The notes under the pieces: generated by a model
The model's input: the letters and a program-made list of their open reading frames with translations, nothing else
The model's database searches: none
What the model was told of the DNA's origin: nothing
Position numbers and translations under genes: made by a program
Shown: positions 15,447 through 22,274 of the stretch, one piece after another
How the letters are laid out: the number at the start of each line of letters is the position of its first letter
Position numbering within the stretch: the stretch's first letter is position 1
Assembly (NCBI GenBank): GCA_050486105.1
Contig: JBJHCR010000059.1
Location: forward strand, 1-24,337
Direction: 5' to 3'
Origin: JAEXNA01 sp050486105
GTDB taxonomy: Bacteria; Vulcanimicrobiota; Xenobia; Xenobiales; JADMJV01
Length of the DNA: 24,337 nt

Positions 15447-18212
15447 TTGCTTTCGCGAGGAGAAGGATACGCAGAGGACGATGAAGAGGCTGAACCTTTG
15501 GGTTCGGTTCCTCGGCTTCCTGATCCTCGTGAACTTTTCGAACGACTGGAATCCGAAGAAGTAGAGCATCCGCCCAGTCAGGAATTGCCCGATCCTGGGG
15601 AACTTTTCCGTCGGCTTCAGCAAGGAGAGTTCGACGACTCGGAAACGGACGGGAATTCGATGTCCTTTGGGTTTCCGGAGAAAGCCCAGACCCTCCCGGA
15701 CCCAAGTGAGCTATTTCAACAACTTCAAGGACAGGATGCTCAGTTGTCGTCGTCCGACGACGGGGCCTTTGAGGACGACGAATGGGACCAACTTCCCGAT
15801 CCTGCAGATCTGTTTCAGCGAATGCAGCAAACGTCATCGGAGACCTCTGCCGCCTCTGAAGAGGACTCGCTTCCCGACCCGGGAGAACTCTTCCGCGCCA
15901 TGCAGCGCGATCTCGAGGCTGCTTGGGACCTTTCCGAGGATGAAGACCTGCCGGACCCTGAGGCTCTGTTTCGACAAATGCAGCAGCGAGCTTTGGCAGA
16001 CGACCTTGCTCAAGAGCATTCGGAGGTCCACGATCTCCCCGACCCGGATGAGTTGTTTCGAGCCATGCGCTCTCAAGAACGAGACCTTCAAGACGAGATT
16101 TCGCTAGAGCTTCCCGACCCTCAGACCCTTTTCTTGCAGATGCGCGACGCAACGGCCCAAGAGCCCATGTTTGAGCCTCCACCGGAACTACCCGACCCTC
16201 AGGAGCTCTATCGGCGCATAGAAGCCGAGAGTGAAGAGGAGTTGGAGTCACCGAAGTTGGAGGCGCTCCCCGACCCGAGATTGCTGTATGAGCAGATGGA
16301 ACTCGAGGAGAAGAGTGAACCCGCTCCCGTAGGTTTCTTTGGACGCATCAAGGCGGCCCTATTCGGCGATAGGAGTGCTGATGTCAGCACCGAGCCCGAG
16401 AGTCCGCCTCCACCCCTTCCTGATGCCGCTGAGCTATACCGGCAAATGGAGGAAGAAGAGGACGAAGTCGAAGAGGAAGCAGGGCCCTTCGCTCGACCGA
16501 GAATCGCTGCCGGAGGTTGGGTTGCGGTCTCTGAGCCCAGCGAGGGCGATCTGCTAGAACAGCTTCCGACTCCTGAAGAACTGTTCCGAAGGCTGCAAGA
16601 GGGGGAGTTGACCCTCGACGATGATGAGGATGAGCAGCAGGAAGGACTCCCGGAACTTCCCGATTTGGAGGCCTTCAAGGCCGAGTTGGAAGCAGAGGAG
16701 AGGGCGCGTCTAGACCCCGACCTTTTGGAGGACCTCTCTGGCCCTCAGCTTTTTGTCGAGACCATATCTGATTTGGCCTTCGAAGGTCCAAGTCTCTTTG
16801 AACCCGAGGAAGCTCCCAAGGCCCTCCCTTTTGAACCTGCCGAGCCTCCCCCGGCCAAGCCCAAGGCGGGTGAGGTGCTCAAGGAACTCGCAGCCACCGT
16901 CGAAATCAAGAAAACTCCCCCACTAGGGCCAAGGGGGAGCGGAGACAATTCGGGCACGGTTAAGGTCGAGTTCGAAGAGGATGACCAAGAGCCTGGCCTG
17001 CTCAAGGCTAAACCGTCGATGGTCTCTTCGACGTACAAGCCTTCAGAGAGCTCCCGGAGAAGTCGAAACTATGGCTCCACGGCCATCCTTCCTACTCGAG
17101 CAGCGGCAGAGCGGATCCAACCGAGCGCCCGCAAGAAGGACACCAAGAGGGGGTTCTTCACCCGGAAGTTGGCATTCTCTCGACAGAGCTTGTCCATCTT
17201 TACCAGGCAACTCGGGGCCATGCTCAATGCCGGGATTCCCCTCCACTTGGCCTTGTCGTTCTGTGCTGAATCGGATCCGGAAATGGCACCGGTGCTCAAC
17301 GAACTCGTCGGCAAGATCGAGTCTGGGTTCTCCTTCTCTGGAGCCCTCAGCGAGTATTCAGAGTCCTTCGACGCCGTCTACATCGGCCTGGTGCAGACCG
17401 GGGAACTTTCAGGACGCCTCAACGAAATGCTCTCACGACTGGCAGACGTCCTAGAGCGAGAGATCGAGCTGCGCAAGAGGCTGATTTCGGTGGTGACCTA
17501 TCCCTCCATGCTTCTAGCTGTTTCACTTTTGGGCACCTTGGGCTTCATCTTTTTTGTCTTGCCTCAACTGACACCGCTGTTTGCCGATCTCGGTGTGGAT
17601 TTGCCCTGGCCCACCAAGGTCTTGTTGGGCTTTCGAGAGATTTTGGTACCTCTGATGATCAGTCTTGCGCTTCTGGGTTTGATTTTTTGGCTGGCCAAGG
17701 GTCGAGTCAAGAACTACATTGAGGCTCGCCCTATTCTGCATCGCCGTATTTCGGCGATCCCTTTCTCCATTCCGGTCCTGGGTGATGTCTACGAGAAAAT
17801 CATCACCGCTCGAGTTCTTTATGCCTTGGCCACCATGCTCGATGTTGGCGTCACCATGAATCAGGCCTTGGCTCGATCGGAAACCGCCTCTGGAAACGTC
17901 TATATTGGATATCGACTTCGCCGAGCTCGCGAGGACTTGGGTGAAGGAGTTCCGGTGTCCGAGTGCTTTCGGAACAACGAGGTATTTCCGAACACTGCCT
18001 TGCATCTCATCTCGGCAGGGGAAGAGGCGGCCAGACTCAGTGAGATGTTTTCTTATGTCGCTTCCCATTTTGACGAGGAGGTAGAATACGCGTTGGACGG
18101 AGCTGCCTCCATGATGGAGCCGATGATTATGGTGGTGATGGGAGCTGTGGTAGGATTTATTGTGATCGCGGCGGCCATGCCTACCGTCCAGCTCCTACAA
18201 AACTTTTCTTGA
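15447..18212 (+). CDS. GspF/PilC-type inner-membrane platform protein with repeat-bearing N-terminal extension
   Basis: Residues ~575-921 hold two T2SSF domains, as in GspF/PilC, the inner-membrane platform of type II secretion and type IV pili. The first begins FSRQSLSIFTRQLGAMLNAG, the second near TARVLYALATMLDVGV. Each ends in hydrophobic helices (about 684-708, 732-750, 892-915), and the AISAGEE-like LISAGEEAARL is present. The usual protein is ~400 residues; this has 921. The first ~570 are acidic and hydrophilic, with twelve LPDPxELFRxMQ motifs plus a degenerate one, then a Pro/Lys-rich linker. No assembly ATPase, pilin or secretin gene is in the window. The TTG start at 15447 has AAAGG 7 nt upstream; no better in-frame start is seen. 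The stop overlaps or abuts the next gene. Confidence 0.88.
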   Translation: MLSRGEGYAEDDEEAEPLGSVPRLPDPRELFERLESEEVEHPPSQELPDPGELFRRLQQGEFDDSETDGNSMSFGFPEKAQTLPDPSELFQQLQGQDAQLSSSDDGAFEDDEWDQLPDPADLFQRMQQTSSETSAASEEDSLPDPGELFRAMQRDLEAAWDLSEDEDLPDPEALFRQMQQRALADDLAQEHSEVHDLPDPDELFRAMRSQERDLQDEISLELPDPQTLFLQMRDATAQEPMFEPPPELPDPQELYRRIEAESEEELESPKLEALPDPRLLYEQMELEEKSEPAPVGFFGRIKAALFGDRSADVSTEPESPPPPLPDAAELYRQMEEEEDEVEEEAGPFARPRIAAGGWVAVSEPSEGDLLEQLPTPEELFRRLQEGELTLDDDEDEQQEGLPELPDLEAFKAELEAEERARLDPDLLEDLSGPQLFVETISDLAFEGPSLFEPEEAPKALPFEPAEPPPAKPKAGEVLKELAATVEIKKTPPLGPRGSGDNSGTVKVEFEEDDQEPGLLKAKPSMVSSTYKPSESSRRSRNYGSTAILPTRAAAERIQPSARKKDTKRGFFTRKLAFSRQSLSIFTRQLGAMLNAGIPLHLALSFCAESDPEMAPVLNELVGKIESGFSFSGALSEYSESFDAVYIGLVQTGELSGRLNEMLSRLADVLEREIELRKRLISVVTYPSMLLAVSLLGTLGFIFFVLPQLTPLFADLGVDLPWPTKVLLGFREILVPLMISLALLGLIFWLAKGRVKNYIEARPILHRRISAIPFSIPVLGDVYEKIITARVLYALATMLDVGVTMNQALARSETASGNVYIGYRLRRAREDLGEGVPVSECFRNNEVFPNTALHLISAGEEAARLSEMFSYVASHFDEEVEYALDGAASMMEPMIMVVMGAVVGFIVIAAAMPTVQLLQNFS
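15516..16691 (+). repeat. Array of LPDPxELFRxMQ peptide motifs (protein-level repeat)
   Basis: Motifs begin at protein residues 24, 47, 83, 116, 142, 168, 197, 222, 248, 274, 324 (LPDAAELYRQME) and 373 (LPTPEELFRRLQ), with a decayed copy at 404 (LPDLEAFKAELE). Consensus: Leu-Pro-Asp-Pro-x-Glu-Leu-Phe/Tyr-Arg-x-Met/Leu-Gln/Glu. Spacing is often 25-26 residues, with acidic, variable linkers. The DNA of the copies is diverged, so the motif seems kept by selection on the protein rather than by recent duplication. Each copy would make a proline-capped short amphipathic helix. Confidence 0.9.
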
Positions 18213-18223
18213 GGACGCCTAGA

Positions 18224-18997
18224 ATGCTTGAACAGAATTTGAAAAACGACGGTCAGGTGGCTTATTTGGTGATGAACAGCCCCGAGAACCTGAATGCCAT
18301 GAACGAGGGGATGGCGGCATCGTTTGCACAAGTCACCTCAGACCTGTTCCACTGCTCGGAGCTGCGGGCGGTGGTGATCATGGGCCGCGGTCGAGCCTTC
18401 TCCGCTGGGGGAGATCTGGAGATGCTCAGGGCCAAATCCCAAAAGAGTTGGGCGACGAACCGCCAAGAAATGATGCAGTTTTATCACTCATTTCTCGGCT
18501 TGCGCGATTTGAATGTGCCCTTGGTTTGTGCTCTTCACGGACATGTTGTCGGAGCGGGATTTTGCTTTGCTGCGGCTTGCGATATTCGGTTGGCTGAGGA
18601 CACGGTGTGTCTGTCGGCACCCTTCACCAGACTGGGTCTCTACCCAGGTATGGGGGGCACCTACTTTCTGCCTCGAGCCTTCGGGGTCTCGGTGGCTAGA
18701 GAGCTCATGCTGACCGGCCGTAAGTTGAACGCAGAGCAGGCCCTCGCTCAGGGATTTCTCAGCGAGGTTGTTCCCACAGGACAGCTTCAGGCCGCGGTAG
18801 AGAAGACCATAGAGCACCTGCTTCGAGGCGGACCCGGGGCCACCAGAGCACTCATCGCCGGGCAGCGTCGACAAGAGGAACCGGAACTTCACCGAGCGCT
18901 TTGTGAGGAAGCTCGGGCTCAGGCCGACTGTTATGCCGGACCTGAGTTTCTTGAGGGGTTGACTGCTCTGCAAGAAAAACGGGCGGCCAGTTGGTGA
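18224..18997 (+). CDS. Enoyl-CoA hydratase/isomerase (crotonase) family protein
   Basis: A 257-residue crotonase-fold protein. The two oxyanion-hole segments are present: AFSAGGDLEML (58-68) and HGHVVGAGFCFAAACD (105-120). Aligned to rat enoyl-CoA hydratase, the catalytic glutamates are absent: Glu144 aligns with Cys114 and Glu164 with Phe134. The Asp of PaaG-type isomerases (PDxGGT) is Gly142 here (PGMGGT). It should bind an acyl-CoA but is unlikely to be a standard hydratase; isomerase, hydrolase or other crotonase chemistry is possible. ATG at 18224 is chosen because GAGGA lies 8 nt upstream; a TTG at 18209 overlaps the GspF-like stop (TTGA) in the same frame and would add five residues. 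Coupling with the GspF-like gene is likely, though no functional link is evident. Confidence 0.88.
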   Translation: MLEQNLKNDGQVAYLVMNSPENLNAMNEGMAASFAQVTSDLFHCSELRAVVIMGRGRAFSAGGDLEMLRAKSQKSWATNRQEMMQFYHSFLGLRDLNVPLVCALHGHVVGAGFCFAAACDIRLAEDTVCLSAPFTRLGLYPGMGGTYFLPRAFGVSVARELMLTGRKLNAEQALAQGFLSEVVPTGQLQAAVEKTIEHLLRGGPGATRALIAGQRRQEEPELHRALCEEARAQADCYAGPEFLEGLTALQEKRAASW

Positions 18998-19007
18998 CTG
19001 GCCGCCC
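18981..19007. terminator. Perfect hairpin spanning the stop codon of the crotonase gene
   Basis: GGGCGGCCAGT (18981-18991) and ACTGGCCGCCC (18997-19007) form an 11-bp perfect stem with a 5-nt loop; the TGA stop (18995-18997) sits at the loop/stem edge. No T-tract follows on the plus strand. On the minus strand the hairpin is followed by GTTTTTC, so as an intrinsic terminator it would work leftwards. On the plus strand it may stop transcription without a U-tract or protect the 3' end. The following 19008-19231 gap shows only a weak GCGG/CCGC hairpin and no gene. Confidence 0.45.
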
Positions 19008-19231
19008 TCGGAAGAAGTTGCATCGGCGGTTGGGAGAGCCGCTGAGTGATTCGGGAGGAGGGAGGTTGAGTACACTTTGTTTGGCCCTCACCGATGCATC
19101 GATCTCTCTAATCCGTTTGGCACCTAGAAGTTTCTCTCTCTCTTGAAAGTTTCTTATTGTGTTTCCGGTTACAGTGTTTATTTTCCTCAAGACTTATGCT
19201 TGGGTCAGTTCGAATCCCAGGAGCGTAAGTT

Positions 19232-20533
19232 ATGAAAGTCATCTGGTCTGCACCCCCTAGTCTCATCTACGATCAAACGCCACATTATTTCCAAGCTCTT
19301 TTCTCGGCTGGAGCTGTGTACTTTAGGAAACGTTTGCCCGAAGCGGAAGTCGTCACCGAGGCGGCAGGGTTCCACGGGGGACTTTCCCGGTTCTGCCTGA
19401 GACATTTCGCTTGCTCGGAACCGGCGAAGTATTTGGTGATCTGGAGTCGACCGTGGGAGGCGGCAGCAGCCAAGCGACTAGCCAAACAGGTGCGTTTGGC
19501 CTCACCGGAGACCCGCATCATCGTCTGGGGTGAGGCTTGTCTGTATATGCCTCAGTACTTTCGGCGGGCCCCCTTCGATATGTTCGCCGTGAGCGGCGAC
19601 CCTGAATTGGTGGTGGCCGACGCCATTGAGCGCTGGGAAGCCGGACAGGAGCCGGAGCACGGAGTCGAGTTCTGCCGAGATGGTCAATGGCACTCCACCG
19701 CTCCAGGCCGCATCCTCGACCCTGAGGACTGGGCCTACCCCGACCTCGAAGCGCTCGACCCCCATATCTATAGCTACTGGAGAAAGAAGCGTGGTCAGAA
19801 GAAGGACGACTTGAGCTTTGCTATCTCCCGGGGTTGTCCCATCAACTGTGCGCGTTGGTGTCCAACTCCCATGAAGGAAGGCATCAAGGACCGAAGGCGT
19901 TCGGCTGAAGCCACGGTGGAGTATATGGAGACCTTGCCAGAGCCCTTTGGAACCTTTCAGATGCATTCGCCTCTCTTCTCATGGAACAAGGATTGGCTGG
20001 AAAAATTCCTCAGTTTGCGCCGAAGGTCCGGTTCTAAGACGACCTTCAAGGTGGTCGACGTTATGAACCCCTATGCCGATGAGGCCCTGGTGGCCAACTT
20101 GGCCGAGGTGGGACTAACCAATGTGGGCTTTGGTATCGAGACTTTGGCGAGGTCCGGAAGAACCATGATCCCAAAGGTTGACCAAAACTTGATTGAACGG
20201 GTCGCGGCAAACTTCGAGAAGTATGGGGTCAGCGGCAAGTCTTACGTGCAATTGGGTCTTCCTGGTCAGTCTCGAGACGACATCATCTACACTCTTGGTT
20301 ATCTGCGAGACTTAGGATTCAAGCCTCGACCAACGGGATCCACCCCATTCTGGAAGCTCGCTCGTATGACTTGCGAAGAACTTGATTCTCTGGACCTGGA
20401 ATGCTGGGACAGAAAAAGCTATTACGAACCTCGCAGTGGTTTGAGCTACCAAGAATTTCTCCACATTATCGATGATCCCCTAGGATATCTTCGCTCTCTT
20501 GAGGCGAAAGGAGCCTACTCATGGGCCGCATGA
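19232..20533 (+). CDS. Radical SAM protein with atypical CX3CX3C cluster motif
   Basis: A 433-residue protein laid out like B12-binding radical SAM enzymes: an N-terminal alpha/beta region (1-165, MKVIWSAPPS... with ETRIIVWGEA and FAVSGDPE) and a TIM-barrel part from ~192. The cluster segment is SRGCPINCARWCPTP with Cys202, Cys206 and Cys210. The last gap has three residues where the family standard CX3CX2C has two. Downstream features are normal: GFGIETLARSGRTMIPK, and YVQLGLPGQSRDDIIYTL typical of strand/helix 5-6. No cobalamin DxHxxG motif is seen, so B12 binding is doubtful. The substrate is unknown. ATG has AGGAG 8 nt upstream. The 3' end overlaps the kinase gene by 13 nt, suggesting a joint pathway. 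Confidence 0.85.
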   Translation: MKVIWSAPPSLIYDQTPHYFQALFSAGAVYFRKRLPEAEVVTEAAGFHGGLSRFCLRHFACSEPAKYLVIWSRPWEAAAAKRLAKQVRLASPETRIIVWGEACLYMPQYFRRAPFDMFAVSGDPELVVADAIERWEAGQEPEHGVEFCRDGQWHSTAPGRILDPEDWAYPDLEALDPHIYSYWRKKRGQKKDDLSFAISRGCPINCARWCPTPMKEGIKDRRRSAEATVEYMETLPEPFGTFQMHSPLFSWNKDWLEKFLSLRRRSGSKTTFKVVDVMNPYADEALVANLAEVGLTNVGFGIETLARSGRTMIPKVDQNLIERVAANFEKYGVSGKSYVQLGLPGQSRDDIIYTLGYLRDLGFKPRPTGSTPFWKLARMTCEELDSLDLECWDRKSYYEPRSGLSYQEFLHIIDDPLGYLRSLEAKGAYSWAA

Positions 20534-21156
20534 TATATGTCGAAGGATTGGATTTGGCGGGCAAATCTACTCTCGTTCAAGGGTTGGCCGAACGCTTCGC
20601 CGGCCTCGGTTGGAGAGTCACCGTAGCTCATGGAGACCTCTGCCGAGAGAACCCGGTGGCAAAAGTGGCTAGGCGCCTGATGAGATGGGACCCCAACTTC
20701 ACGGCCCAGGAGGGAGCGGCTCTATTCTTGGCCAGTCACCTTTGGGACCTGAGGAATTTCCAGGTATCCGAGGACCCATGGTCGGTCCATATTCAAGACT
20801 CATGGGCCTTGAGAAGCTTGGCCTTCGAGCGAATTCTAGGCCAAGAGAGTTTCGCCGCCGAATTTCAAAAGGTGGTCGACAGACAACCAGCGGTGGACGC
20901 AGCTTTCGTATTGACCGCCAGCCTTGAGACCAGGATGGCACGGTTTGCCACTCGAGCAGTGAACGATTTGCACGATCAGTTTATGTTTCGAAACCCTGTG
21001 ATGTTTTCCCAGGTCGATTCCGAACTGCTTCGACTTTCGGTGGCCACCAAAAAGGCGCGCATGCTGATCACCGACGAAATGGACGCCCAGGAAGTCCTGA
21101 ATCAGGTGTGGAGCTCCCTCCCGTTCCCGGTTCGCAGAGCGAGGCTGGCCTCCTGA
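20521..21156 (+). CDS. Thymidylate-kinase-like P-loop nucleotide kinase
   Basis: A 211-residue P-loop kinase. The phosphate-binding loop is GLDLAGKST (9-17), close to GxDGxGKST of dTMP kinases. The segment QDSWALRSLAFE (92-103) aligns with the thymidylate kinase DRYxxSxxAY motif, but the phosphate-binding Arg is Ser94. The lid-like stretch TRMARFATRAVNDLHDQF is present with fewer arginines than usual. So it probably phosphorylates a nucleotide or related small molecule, not certainly dTMP. The start at 20521 has AAAGGAG about 7 nt upstream; a second ATG at 20530 overlaps the radical SAM stop (ATGA) and is the alternative. The overlap implies coupled translation with the radical SAM gene. Confidence 0.8.
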   Translation: MGRMIYVEGLDLAGKSTLVQGLAERFAGLGWRVTVAHGDLCRENPVAKVARRLMRWDPNFTAQEGAALFLASHLWDLRNFQVSEDPWSVHIQDSWALRSLAFERILGQESFAAEFQKVVDRQPAVDAAFVLTASLETRMARFATRAVNDLHDQFMFRNPVMFSQVDSELLRLSVATKKARMLITDEMDAQEVLNQVWSSLPFPVRRARLAS

Positions 21157-21187
21157 CTTGGTTCTAAAGCGACATAATATTAAGTAC

Positions 21188-21214
21188 TTTACCTACCAGG
21201 ATATTGACTATAAT
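21188..21214 (+). promoter_or_regulatory. Possible promoter of the M19 dipeptidase gene
   Basis: A perfect TATAAT (21209-21214) is preceded by TTTACC (21188-21193; 4 of 6 to TTGACA), with a shortish 15-nt spacer. The start of transcription would fall near 21221, about 10 nt before the GTG at 21232, where no ribosome site is visible. Confidence 0.4.
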
Positions 21215-21231
21215 TCAAGAATCACCCCCGG

Positions 21232-22224
21232 GTGAACCCCGAAAATTTCTTGAATAGCACTTTCACCTGCGATGGCCATGCCGACACTTTTGCTAGAGTC
21301 GCGTTTTCCGGGGCAGACTTCATCACCGGGGAGGGGACGGAGCCTTTTCATCTGGATTACCCTAAGATGAAGGCTGCCGACCTCAACCTCCAACTCATGG
21401 CCGTCTACATTCCTCCGGAGATCGCTCGTCATCAGGGTACGGTGACGGCTCTTTGGATCGCTCAATTTGCCCATCGAGTGTGCGACAAACTGGCTCCAGA
21501 GACCAGAATGATACTCAATAGGGGCGACCTAGAGTATGCCGCAGAGAAGCGAGGGCAGCACCTCATGTTGACCCTAGAAGGGGTGGCCCCTCTGCTGGCC
21601 GATTTGGACCTTCTGGAGCTCTTTTGGCGCAACGGCTTTCGCTCCATAGGTCTGACTCATAACGTGAATAACTGGGCCGCCGGAGGATGCACCCCCGAGG
21701 ACAACAACACCTACGGTTTGACCAAGGAGGGTCGCGACTTGGTCCGCCTAGCCTTGCAGCTTGGCATGGCCATCGACTGTGCCCATTTGTCTCGCAAGGG
21801 TTTCTACGATCTGTTGCGTCTCATGGACGGTCGTCCGCTGATCAACACTCACGCCTGCTGTTCTCGATTCATCGATATCGAGAGAAATCTGACCAATGAT
21901 CAATTGGTCAAACTTGCCGACACCGGAGGGGTGGTGGGGATTACCTTTGTGCCGGATTTTCTTTCCACCAAGGAGTCAAGGTTGGTCAGTTCCGAGGATG
22001 TCTTTGCCCACTTGGAACACGCCGTGGAGCTGGTCGGAATCGATCACGTAGCTATCGGAAGCGATTTCGACGGGGTTCGTTTTCTTCCCAATGATCTGCG
22101 GTGTCCGGCAGATTTGAAGAATTTGGTGAGCCGCATGACCGGAGCCGGCTGGAGCAAGGAAGATGTCGCCAAGGTGCTCGGGGGAAACTGGAAGCGAGTT
22201 CTTCATCAACTGCTCCCCTCGTGA
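21232..22224 (+). CDS. Membrane dipeptidase (renal dipeptidase) family, peptidase M19
   Basis: A 330-residue zinc dipeptidase of the M19 family, which hydrolyses dipeptides (including L-D and dehydro types) and often beta-lactam-like substrates. All metal and catalytic positions match human DPEP1: His16 and Asp18 in CDGHADTF, bridging Glu116 in LEGVAPL, His185 in DCAHLS, His207 in NTHACCSR and Asp278 in IGSDFDG. THNVNNWAAGG is also typical. There is no signal peptide, so it is likely cytoplasmic, as in most bacterial homologues. The GTG start leaves 12 residues before the first metal-binding segment and lacks a ribosome site; TTG at 21250 is another option. The gene appears to have its own promoter. 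Confidence 0.93.
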   Translation: MNPENFLNSTFTCDGHADTFARVAFSGADFITGEGTEPFHLDYPKMKAADLNLQLMAVYIPPEIARHQGTVTALWIAQFAHRVCDKLAPETRMILNRGDLEYAAEKRGQHLMLTLEGVAPLLADLDLLELFWRNGFRSIGLTHNVNNWAAGGCTPEDNNTYGLTKEGRDLVRLALQLGMAIDCAHLSRKGFYDLLRLMDGRPLINTHACCSRFIDIERNLTNDQLVKLADTGGVVGITFVPDFLSTKESRLVSSEDVFAHLEHAVELVGIDHVAIGSDFDGVRFLPNDLRCPADLKNLVSRMTGAGWSKEDVAKVLGGNWKRVLHQLLPS

Positions 22225-22274
22225 ACCTTTTGACAGAGGACTAGACGGCCGGCTTCAGGTCGGTATGTTTAGGT

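Noticed and set aside
15249..15623. 124-residue minus-strand ORF after the glutaredoxin gene
   Set aside because: It covers the terminator and the 5' end of the GspF-like gene, has no ribosome site and shows no recognisable protein features.
15328..16251. 307-residue minus-strand ORF under the LPDP array
   Set aside because: Its composition is the mirror of the repeat-bearing gene (Arg/Glu/Pro-rich), and the opposite strand has the conserved repeats.
19201..19223. tRNA T-arm-like stretch (GTTCGAATCCC)
   Set aside because: The flanking bases do not form the 5-bp T stem, and no anticodon or acceptor stem is found upstream.
22230..22269. Perfect TTGACA before the orphan gene as a promoter
   Set aside because: No -10 box lies at 16-18 nt; the nearest (TATGTT) is 28 nt away.
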